A stretch of DNA of 64,000 nt from positions 42,610 through 106,609 of the forward strand of contig CALXQR010000007.1 in assembly GCA_944390675.1 (NCBI GenBank). Reading direction: 5' to 3'. Shown here piece by piece: positions 1-7,742 of this stretch (within the stretch, counting starts at the first letter, position 1; the number at the start of each line of letters is the position of its first letter). The notes beneath the pieces were generated by a model. It was not told where the DNA came from. It made no database searches and saw nothing but the letters and a program-made list of their open reading frames with translations. Position numbers and translations under genes: made by a program. Origin of the DNA: an uncultured Burkholderiaceae bacterium (GTDB lineage Bacteria; Pseudomonadota; Gammaproteobacteria; Burkholderiales; Burkholderiaceae_F).

Positions 1-26
1 GGCGTAAAACGATTGAGCCGTTTTCC

Positions 27-47
27 GCTAAACTACTTCTGTTTAGC
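27..47. terminator. Hairpin upstream of the first gene
   Basis: GCTAAAC (27-33) pairs perfectly with GTTTAGC (41-47) around a 7-base loop. A smaller hairpin (AAAACG 6-11 with CGTTTT 19-24) precedes it. These could end a gene lying left of the window or sit in the leader of the acetyltransferase. Neither is followed by a convincing T tract, so the terminator label is tentative. Confidence 0.25.
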
Positions 48-58
48 TTAGAGGTGTT

Positions 59-553
59 ATGACAATGGGTGACAAATTTGAGATTCGTCCGGCAACGGAG
101 GCTGACTGCGAGTTGGTGCTTCATTTCATCCGGCGCCTGGCTGATTATGAAAAACTGCTCGATCAAGTCACGGCGACCGTTGATGATGTGCGCCGGGAGT
201 TATTCTCCGAGGCGCCCACCGCTCATGCGCTCATTGCCTATAAAGGTGAAAAAGCGGTTGGTTTTGCACTTTATTTTCATAACTTTTCGACTTTTCTTAC
301 CCGCAAGGGCCTTTATTTAGAAGATATCTTCATTGATCCTGACTATCGCGGCAAGGGCTATGGAAAAGCAATCATGCGCTACCTTGCCAATTTGGCGGTT
401 AAGGAAAAATGCGGCCGTTTTGAATGGGTGGTGCTGGAATGGAATCAACCGGCCATCGGTTTTTATGAGAAAGTGGGGGCGACGGTGTTGCCCGATTGGC
501 GCTTGTGTCGTTTAACGGGTGAGGCGTTGGAGCGCTTTGCCAAAGGTTCGTAG
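59..553 (+). CDS. GNAT family N-acetyltransferase (diamine acetyltransferase-like)
   Basis: This 164-residue protein has the full GNAT fold. It shows an N-terminal RPATEADCELV segment, the acetyl-CoA pyrophosphate-binding signature YRGKGYGKAIM near residues 95-105, and a C-terminal WNQPAIGFYEKVGA segment. The last is typical of the spermidine/diamine acetyltransferase-like subgroup, which transfers acetyl from acetyl-CoA to small amines, but the substrate cannot be read from sequence. GAGG at 51-54 lies 4 nt before ATG 59 and 10 nt before ATG 65; the second start would drop two residues and is equally possible. It ends 7 nt before dnaX, so the two are probably co-transcribed. Confidence 0.8.
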   Translation: MTMGDKFEIRPATEADCELVLHFIRRLADYEKLLDQVTATVDDVRRELFSEAPTAHALIAYKGEKAVGFALYFHNFSTFLTRKGLYLEDIFIDPDYRGKGYGKAIMRYLANLAVKEKCGRFEWVVLEWNQPAIGFYEKVGATVLPDWRLCRLTGEALERFAKGS

Positions 554-560
554 GTAAATA

Positions 561-2582
561 ATGGCTTCTCAAGTACTGGCCCGTAAATGGCGGCCTCATG
601 ATTTTGAAAGTGTAGTGGGGCAGGAACCTGTGGTTCAGGCGCTCACTCATGCGCTGCGTGAAAACAGACTCCATCACGCCTACCTCTTTACGGGAACGCG
701 TGGGGTTGGGAAAACAACGCTTTCGAGAATTTTGGCAAAAAGCCTCAACTGCGTGGGCCCCGACGGCAAAGGCGGCGTGACCGATCACCCGTGTGGCGTC
801 TGTGAAGCGTGCCGCGCGATCGACGAGGGACGTTTTGTTGACTACATTGAAATGGACGCGGCAAGCAACCGCTCCGTTGAAGAAATGACGGCCCTTTTGG
901 AGCAGGCGATGTACGCGCCCACCAATGCGCGCTACAAGGTCTACATGATTGACGAAGTGCATCAGCTCACCTCTCACGCCTTTAACGCCATGCTCAAAAC
1001 GCTCGAAGAGCCGCCCGAGTATGTGAAATTTATTTTGGCAACGACCGATCCGCAGAAGGTGCCCGTGACGGTGTTGTCACGCTGTCTGCAATTTAATCTC
1101 AAAAACGTTTCGCCTCAGACGGTGGCCGATCACATGGCCCATATTCTCAAAGAGGAGAAAATTGAAGCGGAGCCTGCCGCGCTCAAACTTTTGGGCGTGG
1201 GTGCCAGAGGTTCAATGCGAGACGGCTTGAGCCTTCTTGATCAGGCCATTGCCTTTGCGGGCGACAAGCCCATTACGCTTGAGAGCGTGCGCGAGATGCT
1301 CGGCATGATGGATAGCGATGTGCTCATTAAGCTCTTGTGTTATTTGGCCGAGGGCAACGCGCACGAAATGATGAAGGTGGCTCAGCAGATGTCGATGCGA
1401 AGCCTCTCTTTCGGGCAGGCGATTCGTGATATGGCGTCGCTTTTGCATAAGATCGCGCTTGCGCAGTTTGACGCGGCAAGTCTTGCGGCCGATGATATGG
1501 ATCGCGAGTCGGTGCTCGCGTTGGCAAAAACTTTCACACCGCAGGAAGTGCAGCTTTACTACCAGATCGCGCTCAATGCCCGAGGCGACATGAATTTGGC
1601 GCCTGATGAATATGCGGGCTTTACGATGGCGTTTTTGCGCATGCTTGCCTTTAAACCGGCCGGAAGCGTCCATGTGAAGCTGCCCGAACGCTTAAAGCCG
1701 CAGCAAGAAGCGGAGACAGCGGCTGAGCCCGTGAAGCCAACCGCTCCGACGGAGCCAGTCAAGGCTAAAGAGCCTCAAGCATCTGCGTCGAAAGAAGAAG
1801 TAAAAGTTGATGATGATCCTGCTCCTTGGGAGGACGCTTCCCTGGGGGAGTCTGATCCGGGCAGCCCGAAGGCGGCTGTCCGAGAAGAAGAGCTTCAACA
1901 TGCTGATAAGCAAGCGGCAGCGCCAGAAGATGATGATCCGCCCTATGTGGATGACTATGATGAGTATGCGTCCCAGATGGACGCATCCATTGAGGACTAC
2001 GGACAGTATTCCAATTTTGTCGCCGCGCCGGTAGAAGAGGAATCTCAAGAGGCTGAGGCGTCGCACGAAGACGCCATGGCTGATCGGTATGATTACGCCG
2101 AAGACTACGATCAGATTCCGGAATTCACTGAGATTGGCCGCAAGTGGTACGAGAAACTTCGCTACACGTATCCGGCGACCTACGCCAAGGATATTTTGGA
2201 ACGAAGCGAATGCGTGAGCATTGAGGATGATCTCATTACGCTGCGGCTGGATCCGTTCTATGAGAATCGTCTCAAAAACGAAAAGGCCATGCTCTTGGTC
2301 CAAAGAATTGTGGATCCGCTTTTCGGCCGCAGAATGCGTTTTAAATTTGAACTTGAAACGCCGCGCTCGCGCACCATCAGCCAGGAGCGCGCAAGACTGA
2401 AAAAAGAAAAACGCCTGGCTGAAGAGGCAGAGCATAAAAAGAACAAATTTGTGACAATTACCGACGAGGCTGAGCGTAAAGCGGCGATTGAAGCGCTGAA
2501 GAAAACGCCCTTGGCTCGGACGGTTGCAAGGCGCTTTAATGCGCGCATCGACCCCATGTCGGTAAAAAAGAAGGTTTCTTAA
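561..2582 (+). CDS. dnaX: DNA polymerase III subunits gamma and tau
   Basis: The product is the clamp-loader ATPase that loads the beta clamp and, as tau, couples polymerases at the replication fork. The 673-residue protein has Walker A GTRGVGKTT at 45-53, a zinc module with Cys64, 78, 81 and 84, Walker B with DEVH at 131-134, and the SRC arginine-finger motif at 173-175. An acidic, low-complexity linker follows (about residues 385-520), then a conserved C-terminal domain matching tau domain V, which binds the polymerase alpha subunit. I see no slippery heptamer in frame in the linker, so production of a short gamma form by frameshifting is not evident. It heads the classic dnaX-ybaB-recR cluster. 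Confidence 0.97.
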   Translation: MASQVLARKWRPHDFESVVGQEPVVQALTHALRENRLHHAYLFTGTRGVGKTTLSRILAKSLNCVGPDGKGGVTDHPCGVCEACRAIDEGRFVDYIEMDAASNRSVEEMTALLEQAMYAPTNARYKVYMIDEVHQLTSHAFNAMLKTLEEPPEYVKFILATTDPQKVPVTVLSRCLQFNLKNVSPQTVADHMAHILKEEKIEAEPAALKLLGVGARGSMRDGLSLLDQAIAFAGDKPITLESVREMLGMMDSDVLIKLLCYLAEGNAHEMMKVAQQMSMRSLSFGQAIRDMASLLHKIALAQFDAASLAADDMDRESVLALAKTFTPQEVQLYYQIALNARGDMNLAPDEYAGFTMAFLRMLAFKPAGSVHVKLPERLKPQQEAETAAEPVKPTAPTEPVKAKEPQASASKEEVKVDDDPAPWEDASLGESDPGSPKAAVREEELQHADKQAAAPEDDDPPYVDDYDEYASQMDASIEDYGQYSNFVAAPVEEESQEAEASHEDAMADRYDYAEDYDQIPEFTEIGRKWYEKLRYTYPATYAKDILERSECVSIEDDLITLRLDPFYENRLKNEKAMLLVQRIVDPLFGRRMRFKFELETPRSRTISQERARLKKEKRLAEEAEHKKNKFVTITDEAERKAAIEALKKTPLARTVARRFNARIDPMSVKKKVS

Positions 2583-2608
2583 TCCATTAAATAGAAAGGA
2601 AAAAGATT

Positions 2609-2926
2609 ATGCGTGGAAATATGGGCGCGCTTTTAAAGCAGGCCGCACGTGTGCAGGAAAACATCAAGCGTTTGCAGCATGAGCTCGAACACCTGGAAGT
2701 AACGGGGAGCGCGAGCGGCAACCTGGTGCAAGTGACGATGACTTGCAAGCATTCGCTCAAATCCGTGAAGGTTGATCCGAGCCTCTTGGAAGAAGATGTG
2801 GACATGGTTGAAGATTTGATTTTCATGGCAACGAAGAATTGCCTGGATCAAATCGAACAAATTACCAAAGAAAAGATGGCGGCGGCCACGGCCGGCATGC
2901 CCTTGCCTCCGGGAATGTCTTTCTAA
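2609..2926 (+). CDS. ybaB: YbaB/EbfC family nucleoid-associated protein
   Basis: This is a small dimeric DNA-binding protein of 105 residues, the usual family length. The N-terminus (MRGNMGALLKQAARVQENI) and the VEDLIFMATKNCLDQI helix are family hallmarks. The last residues are glycine/proline/methionine-rich, as in other members. A Shine-Dalgarno-like GAAAGGA lies a few bases upstream of the ATG. The position between dnaX and recR is conserved across many bacteria and points to nucleoid binding linked to replication and repair. Confidence 0.95.
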   Translation: MRGNMGALLKQAARVQENIKRLQHELEHLEVTGSASGNLVQVTMTCKHSLKSVKVDPSLLEEDVDMVEDLIFMATKNCLDQIEQITKEKMAAATAGMPLPPGMSF

Positions 2927-2935
2927 GGATCGGTA

Positions 2936-3538
2936 ATGCCGTCGCTTAGTCCCAGTTTGGATGAATTGGTTGATGCCCTAAAGCGCCTGCCGGGCCTGGG
3001 GCCCCGCTCGGCCTCGCGCATCGCCGAGCATCTTTTGTCTGAAGACAGGACGCGGGCGGTAAAACTTTTGGCGTCGCTTGAGCGCGCCGTGAAAACGGTC
3101 AAGCACTGCGAACTTTGCAATACGCTCACCGATGAGGCGGTTTGTCCCATCTGCGCCGATCAAACGCGTGACCGCACGAAAATTTGCGTGGTGGAAAGCC
3201 CCGCCGATCAGCGGGTGATTGAAGAGACAATGGCCTATCGCGGCCTTTATTACGTATTGATGGGTCTTGTCTCGCCGGTCAAGGGAATTGGCGCGGAGGA
3301 GTTGCATCTCACAAAGCTTTTGGAGCGTGTGAAAAATGATGCCGCGGTCCGTGAGGTGTTGATTGCCACGCCCTTTACGCCCGAAGGGGATGCGACGGCG
3401 CACTTTATTGCCAAAGCGATGGCTTCTGTTGCGCCCGCTGTGCGTGTCACGCGCCTGGCTCGCGGGATTCCCGCCGGGGTAGAACTCGAATATACGGACG
3501 CCAATACCATTGCCGGTGCGATTTTCGGCCGTAAGTGA
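2936..3538 (+). CDS. recR: Recombination mediator protein RecR
   Basis: RecR works with RecF and RecO to load RecA on gapped DNA. The 200-residue protein has the expected order: an N-terminal helix-hairpin-helix (LKRLPGLGPRSASRIAEHLL), a C4 zinc finger (CELCNTLTDEAVCPIC), a Toprim domain starting at CVVESPADQRVIE, and a C-terminal Walker B-like tail (LARGIPAGVELEYTDANTI). It begins 9 nt after ybaB, so the two are in one operon. Length and motifs are typical. Confidence 0.97.
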   Translation: MPSLSPSLDELVDALKRLPGLGPRSASRIAEHLLSEDRTRAVKLLASLERAVKTVKHCELCNTLTDEAVCPICADQTRDRTKICVVESPADQRVIEETMAYRGLYYVLMGLVSPVKGIGAEELHLTKLLERVKNDAAVREVLIATPFTPEGDATAHFIAKAMASVAPAVRVTRLARGIPAGVELEYTDANTIAGAIFGRK

Positions 3539-3557
3539 ACGAAAAAGGAACTTCAAA

Positions 3558-4148
3558 ATGGTAAAAGAACATGTCAAAGCGGCGCTCATTGAAGCGCGTA
3601 AAGCGTTGGATGCGTTGATTGCGGCCGATGAAACTCAAGAAGCGATTGTGAGTGCGGCGCAAGCCATGGTGCAGGCTATTCGCGGGGGCAAAAAGATTTT
3701 GTCGTGCGGCAACGGCGGCTCGCTTTGTGACGCCATGCACTTTGCCGAAGAGATGACGGGGCGCTTCAGAAGCGATCGCCCGGGCTATGCAGCCATTGCC
3801 ATTTCTGACGCTTCGCATATGAGCTGCGTCGGTAACGATTATGGCTACAGAGATGTGTTCTCTCGCTACGTGCGGGCAGTGGGCCAAGAAGGTGACGTGC
3901 TTTTGGCAATCACGACTTCTGGGACAAGCGGCAACGTCATTGACGCAGTTGATGCCGCGCATGAAAAAGGCATGACCGTGGTGGGACTCACCGGTAAACC
4001 GGAAAGTCCTTTAGCGCAAAAAGCCGATATTGCGATTGTGACACCGGCGGGCCGCTGGGCTGATCGCGTGCAGGAATTGCACATCAAGACCATCCATATC
4101 ATGATTGAATTGATTGAGAGAGAATTGGCACCGCAAAATTACAAATAG
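3558..4148 (+). CDS. gmhA: Phosphoheptose isomerase (sedoheptulose 7-phosphate isomerase)
   Basis: This SIS-domain enzyme converts sedoheptulose 7-phosphate to glycero-manno-heptose 7-phosphate, the first step to the ADP-heptose used for LPS core. The motifs SCGNGGSLCDAMHFAEE, ISTSG-like TTSGTSGNV and VQELHIKTIH follow E. coli GmhA closely. The zinc-ligand pattern is kept: His and Glu in DAMHFAEE, Gln and His in VQELH. I chose ATG 3558 (196 residues) because AAGGAA lies 7 nt upstream; an upstream in-frame start inside recR would add 16 non-conserved residues. It is probably the last gene of the dnaX operon. It supplies heptose for the LPS genes at the far end of the window. Confidence 0.92.
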   Translation: MVKEHVKAALIEARKALDALIAADETQEAIVSAAQAMVQAIRGGKKILSCGNGGSLCDAMHFAEEMTGRFRSDRPGYAAIAISDASHMSCVGNDYGYRDVFSRYVRAVGQEGDVLLAITTSGTSGNVIDAVDAAHEKGMTVVGLTGKPESPLAQKADIAIVTPAGRWADRVQELHIKTIHIMIELIERELAPQNYK

Positions 4149-4189
4149 AGAGAAGTTTTCTACACTTTTTTCTGGAAAATACAAAAAAT

Positions 4190-4242
4190 TGAAGTAAACT
4201 ACACATTGTTGGAAATTTTCAAATTTGTTGTAGTTTACTTCA
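4190..4242. promoter_or_regulatory. Inverted-repeat operator/promoter of hipBA
   Basis: A perfect 14-bp inverted repeat, TGAAGTAAACTACA (4190-4203) and TGTAGTTTACTTCA (4229-4242), lies directly before hipB. Each arm contains its own short dyad, GTAAACTAC or GTAGTTTAC, so each could be one HipB dimer site, with centres about 36 bp apart. A related copy, GAAGTTTTCTACA at 4152-4164, matches the arm in 10 of 13 positions. A weak -35 (TTGTTG 4206-4211) and -10 (TGTAGT 4229-4234) would be covered by the right arm, fitting autorepression. Confidence 0.65.
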
Positions 4243-4249
4243 TTTTTAT

Positions 4250-4525
4250 ATGAAAAAATTTATACATGCCAATGCGTTGACGATTGAAAAAATTGGTCCA
4301 GAGATCCGTCGTCGCCGAAAAAGTCTGAATTACACCTTGGAAGAAATCGAAAAAACTACAGGAATCAGCCGTAAGACACTCATTAAGTTGGAAAAGGGGG
4401 GCGATGTTCGCTTTTCTACCCTAACAACTGTGTTGAGTATTTTGGGATTGACCTTGGACTGGTCTGAGCAAAGTAAGTACATACTGTCGGAGCGCGCGGA
4501 GAATGAAGATGACGGTTGGTACTAA
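4250..4525 (+). CDS. hipB: HipB-like antitoxin, XRE-family helix-turn-helix repressor
   Basis: This 91-residue protein carries a Cro/CI-type helix-turn-helix: IGPEIRRRRKSLNYTLEEIE, then TGISRKTLIKLEKGG as the turn and recognition helix. HipB-type antitoxins dimerise, bind operators upstream of their own gene and neutralise the HipA kinase. The stop codon overlaps the start of hipA, the usual arrangement. I see no Shine-Dalgarno sequence before ATG 4250; the operator arm ends only 7 bp upstream, so the mRNA may have a very short leader. The region is clearly more AT-rich than recR/gmhA or greA, which suggests horizontal acquisition. Confidence 0.85.
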   Translation: MKKFIHANALTIEKIGPEIRRRRKSLNYTLEEIEKTTGISRKTLIKLEKGGDVRFSTLTTVLSILGLTLDWSEQSKYILSERAENEDDGWY

Positions 4526-5834
4526 GTGTTTTTTGAAATTGGGCGATAAGCTTGTCGGCGAATGTTTCTTCGACGATCAGTCAACTGAAGAATTTTTCCG
4601 TTACAACAAAGAATGGGAAAAAGAAGGTTTTCCGCTTTCGCCTACTTTGCCATTCGGTCAGGAAATTTCCAAGTCTGTTTTTCTGGCGTTTTTAGAAAAC
4701 ATGTTGCCTGAAGGTCGCGCGCTGGAACATCTGAGCCGTTTGAACAACATTTCAAAAAATAATGTGTTGGCTCTTTGTTTGGCAATCAGAAATGACTTGG
4801 CAGGTGCACTTTTCTTAACGATGGGAGATGAGGAGCAACAAGCCTCTTCAAGTTTTCGTCCCTTAAAATCGGAGGAAATTCTACAGCGTTTGGAAACGCC
4901 GGAAGTCTATCCGATGGATGTTTGGGATGGACGTCCGAGATTGTCGGTTGCAGGCATGCAAACAAAACTCAATGTCTTTAAGCAACAGGATCAATTCGGA
5001 CTGGTTGACGGGAAAGATTTGTCTTCAACTCACATCCTGAAGTTCGAGGGCTCAAGACAACCCCATTTGTTGTTAAACGAACACTTGACAATGACGCTGG
5101 CGAAGTCATTAGGTGTGCCTGTCGCTCAGACAACTCTAAAGAGACTCGGTTCGCATCGTGTGCTGGAAGTTGAGCGGTTTGATCGAAAGTTAGTTACTAC
5201 AGCCAACGGTTGTCGGGTTATGCGCAGACATATTATCGATGCTTGTCAGGCTTTGGGCTTGCCGTCAAGCTTTAAATATGAACAAAATTACGGCAATGGT
5301 CGGGACGTCGCCCATATTCGAGATGGCGTTAGTATTGAAAAACTTTTTTCTATGATTGCTTTTGCTGCCGATCCCAACAAAATGCAGCGAAATCTTTTGC
5401 TTTGGGTACTTTTCAACCTGATTATCGGCAATAGCGATGCTCATGGGAAAAATTTCAGCTTTTTCGTTGAAAAAAGCGGATTGGCACCGACGCCTTGGTA
5501 CGATTTGGTCAGTGTTTTCCAAATTGCAGGCTTTGAACATGCGATGGCCATGTCCTTTGATGGCGAGTTCGAGTTGGCGCAGATACACGCTTTGCAGCTT
5601 CTCTACGAGTTTGAAAAATGTAGCGTTGATCTTGAAACTGTAGAAGAAACAATGAATTGGCTCGTAAGTACTTTAGAAGTTGCCTTAGAACAATTGCAGC
5701 CGCCGGATGATTGCGATGATAAAGAGCTGATTTTTTGTAAGTCTTACAAAGAGGTTATTGATTCACAACTGCAAAAATGGTCTAAGGAACTTGCGTTAAT
5801 GCCTAAACTAAGAGCGGATTCAACGCTGTTTTGA
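4509..5834 (+). CDS. hipA: HipA-like serine/threonine kinase toxin
   Basis: HipA toxins phosphorylate glutamyl-tRNA synthetase and induce dormancy. The chosen 441-residue product matches E. coli HipA in length (440). Visible elements are the N-terminal HipA_N domain, the P-loop/autophosphorylation motif SVAGMQTKL with its Ser at 146, the catalytic segment GNSDAHGKNFSF (Asp310, Asn315), and the metal-binding Asp332 in PWYDL. All key residues are present, so the kinase looks intact. Two in-frame ATGs exist: 4503, only 1 nt from GGAG 4498-4501, and 4509 at a good 7-nt spacing, hence the choice of 4509. It overlaps hipB by 17 nt. The substrate is inferred from the family. Confidence 0.88.
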   Translation: MTVGTKCFLKLGDKLVGECFFDDQSTEEFFRYNKEWEKEGFPLSPTLPFGQEISKSVFLAFLENMLPEGRALEHLSRLNNISKNNVLALCLAIRNDLAGALFLTMGDEEQQASSSFRPLKSEEILQRLETPEVYPMDVWDGRPRLSVAGMQTKLNVFKQQDQFGLVDGKDLSSTHILKFEGSRQPHLLLNEHLTMTLAKSLGVPVAQTTLKRLGSHRVLEVERFDRKLVTTANGCRVMRRHIIDACQALGLPSSFKYEQNYGNGRDVAHIRDGVSIEKLFSMIAFAADPNKMQRNLLLWVLFNLIIGNSDAHGKNFSFFVEKSGLAPTPWYDLVSVFQIAGFEHAMAMSFDGEFELAQIHALQLLYEFEKCSVDLETVEETMNWLVSTLEVALEQLQPPDDCDDKELIFCKSYKEVIDSQLQKWSKELALMPKLRADSTLF

Positions 5835-5875
5835 AGAAGCATTTTGCGGTAGAATTAGCACCGTTAAATAGGAAC

Positions 5876-5906
5876 GCCTGGGCACGATGTTGATGCTCGG
5901 GCTTCT
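5876..5906 (+). terminator. GC-rich hairpin between hipA and greA
   Basis: GCCTGGGCA (5876-5884) pairs imperfectly with TGCTCGGGC (5894-5902), followed by TTCTTTGTT. It may terminate hipA transcription or belong to the greA leader. The pairing has one wobble and one mismatch. Confidence 0.4.
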
Positions 5907-5942
5907 TTGTTCTCTGTTGAGAGTGAAAAGAGATAAAAAACT

Positions 5943-6416
5943 ATGGCGATTCCCATTACAGTCCGTGGTGCCGAATTGTTGAAGGCCGAGTTAAAGCGCT
6001 TAAAGAGCGTGGAGCGTCCTGCGGTTGTGCAGGCGATTAAGGAAGCCCGCGAAAAGGGTGACTTGTCAGAAAACGCTGAGTACGACGCCGCCAAGGAACT
6101 TCAAGGCCACATTGAAGGCCGCATTGCAGAATTGGAAGGAAAACTTTCTTCCCTGCAGGTAATTGACCCCAAGGAGCTTGACGCGGGCGGCCGCATTGTG
6201 TTCGGCGCGACCGTTGAGCTTGAAAATCAGGACACCGGCGAAGTGGTGACCTATCAGATCGTGGGTGACGATGAAGGCGATATCAAGCGCAATTTGGTCT
6301 CGATCTCAAGCCCCATCGCTCGCGCGCTCATTGGTAAATATGAAGGTGATGAGACGATCGTTCACGCCCCGGGCGGCGATCGCGCTTATGATATTTTGAC
6401 CGTCAAATACATTTAA
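5943..6416 (+). CDS. greA: Transcription elongation factor GreA
   Basis: GreA enters the RNA polymerase secondary channel and stimulates cleavage of backtracked RNA. The 157-residue protein has the N-terminal coiled-coil with the catalytic tip [14 protein letters not shown], including the conserved acidic pair, and the C-terminal FKBP-like domain ending in [13 protein letters not shown]. Length is standard (E. coli 158). It is followed by a terminator shared with convergent yhbY. In many Burkholderiales carB precedes greA; here hipBA lies there instead. Confidence 0.97.
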   Translation: MAIPITVRGAELLKAELKRLKSVERPAVVQAIKEAREKGDLSENAEYDAAKELQGHIEGRIAELEGKLSSLQVIDPKELDAGGRIVFGATVELENQDTGEVVTYQIVGDDEGDIKRNLVSISSPIARALIGKYEGDETIVHAPGGDRAYDILTVKYI

Positions 6417-6454
6417 GAGGCAATTGCTTCGCTCGATTATCGGGCGCAGACAAA

Positions 6455-6486
6455 AGGCTCGGATTTTGTGCTCCGGGCCTTTTCTT
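6455..6486. terminator. Bidirectional terminator between greA and yhbY
   Basis: AGGCTCGGA (6455-6463) pairs with TCCGGGCCT (6472-6480), with one G-T wobble. TTTTCTT follows on the plus strand and CCTTTTG on the minus strand, so it can end both convergent genes. Confidence 0.75.
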
Positions 6487-6488
6487 GG

Positions 6489-6911
6489 TTAGAGGTTCGC
6501 GTAAGCTTTTTTGGTGGTTCTGCCTTTGGCCTTAGCGCGAGTTTTGCGGTGAGCCGTGGGTCCGCCGCGTTTGCCGCGTTGGGCTTCAGCCATTTTGCGA
6601 CGCTTGGCGCGTTCGGCTTCTGCCTTTTGCTTTTCAGGGTTCGGACGCCACAAAACAAGGAGCTTGCCGATCATTTGAATGCGAGCGGCGTTGAGCTTAT
6701 CGGCGATTTCGTTGTAGATCGCCTCGCGTTCTTCGCGTTCATCACCCGGAACGCGGATTTTGATTAATTCGTGCGCAAGCAGCGCGCGGTCAATTTCTTT
6801 TAAAACCGCGTCGGTGAGACCATTAGCGCCTAAAAGCACCACGGGATCCAATCCGTGAGCCTGTCCGCGCAGGTCCAGACGTGTGTCGCGGTCGAGTAGA
6901 AGTTCAGCCAT
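6489..6911 (-). CDS. yhbY: YhbY-family CRM-domain RNA-binding protein
   Basis: The N-terminal 95 residues form a CRM domain: LRGQAHGLDPVVLLGANGLTD carries the conserved GANGLT-type loop, and the domain ends at IGKLLVLWRPN. E. coli YhbY associates with pre-50S ribosomal subunits. The 140-residue protein has a C-terminal tail of about 45 residues rich in Lys/Arg/Ala (AKAKGRTTKKAYANL) that the 97-residue E. coli protein lacks; such basic extensions occur in other betaproteobacteria and probably bind RNA. It is divergent from rlmE, another ribosome-maturation gene. Confidence 0.92.
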   Translation of the reverse strand: MAELLLDRDTRLDLRGQAHGLDPVVLLGANGLTDAVLKEIDRALLAHELIKIRVPGDEREEREAIYNEIADKLNAARIQMIGKLLVLWRPNPEKQKAEAERAKRRKMAEAQRGKRGGPTAHRKTRAKAKGRTTKKAYANL

Positions 6912-6970
6912 AATTACGGTATTGAGCGATTTGCAAATAATTTAAAAACGGTGAATTGTATAAAAAAATC

Positions 6971-7621
6971 ATGCCTGTAGCAACAAAAAAACTGCGATCC
7001 AACCGCGCTTGGATTGAGCGCCACATTAACGATCCTTTCGTGAAGCGTTCACGTCAGGAGGGTTATCGTGCGCGTTCAGTTTATAAGCTCATTGAATTAA
7101 ACGATAAAGAAAAATTGATCCGCCCGGGAATGTGCGTGGTGGATTTGGGCGCGGCGCCCGGCAGCTGGACGCAGGTCGTTCGTGAAAAGTTAGCCGGTAA
7201 AGACGGAGAAGTTCGCGGCACTATCATTGCGATGGATATTTTGCCGATGGATCCGATCGACGGCGTGACGTTCCTGCAGGGAGACTTTCGCGAGCAGGAG
7301 GTGGCCGATAAGCTCACCGAAATTATCGGCGATCAGCAAGTCGACTTGGTGCTCTCGGATATGGCACCGAACCTTTCAGGGATCGCCGCAGCGGATGCCG
7401 CCCGGTGCCTGCTTTTGAATGAATTGGCGCTTGAATTTTGCCTGCAGCACTTAAAAGACAACGGTGTTTTTGTCACGAAGGTGTTTCAAGGCAGCGGCTT
7501 TTCTCAGTATGTTGAAACACTGAAAAAACACTTTAAAACGGTGTTAACGCGCAAGCCCGAGGCAAGCCGCGATACGTCGGCTGAAGTCTATATGGTGGCC
7601 AAGCACATTAAAAAACGCTGA
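6971..7621 (+). CDS. rlmE: 23S rRNA 2'-O-methyltransferase (U2552)
   Basis: RlmE (FtsJ/RrmJ) methylates U2552 of 23S rRNA late in 50S assembly. The 216-residue protein has the SAM-binding motif VVDLGAAPGSW and the catalytic K-D-K-E residues: Lys in RARSVYKL, Asp in LSDMAPNLSG, Lys in VTKVFQG, Glu in SAEVYMVA. I chose ATG 6971; the in-frame TTG at 6956 adds five residues without better support. Neither has a clear Shine-Dalgarno. rlmE-ftsH adjacency is widely conserved. Confidence 0.95.
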   Translation: MPVATKKLRSNRAWIERHINDPFVKRSRQEGYRARSVYKLIELNDKEKLIRPGMCVVDLGAAPGSWTQVVREKLAGKDGEVRGTIIAMDILPMDPIDGVTFLQGDFREQEVADKLTEIIGDQQVDLVLSDMAPNLSGIAAADAARCLLLNELALEFCLQHLKDNGVFVTKVFQGSGFSQYVETLKKHFKTVLTRKPEASRDTSAEVYMVAKHIKKR

Positions 7622-7742
7622 TAAATTGTTGTTAAAAACGGAAAAAGTCGTTCCAACTTGACTAAATTGTCGGTATTCTTAGCAATCTGGAATTGACAAA
7701 CCTTTCAGAGCGTTGTCAGAAAAAGGCGAAGGAGCCTGTAAA

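Noticed and set aside
399..977. 192-residue reverse-strand frame over the first acetyltransferase and dnaX
   Set aside because: It overlaps two well-supported genes, has a composition typical of antisense shadow frames and no domain.
2400..2406. Possible dnaX frameshift slip site AAAAAAG
   Set aside because: The codons read CTG AAA AAA GAA, so the heptamer is not in the A-AAA-AAG phase needed for -1 slippage, and it lies near codon 613, far downstream of the usual gamma end.
7657..7715. Heat-shock (sigma32) or sigma70 promoter for ftsH
   Set aside because: TTGACT and TTGACA occur, but neither has an acceptable -10 at the right distance, and no CCCCAT-type box is present.
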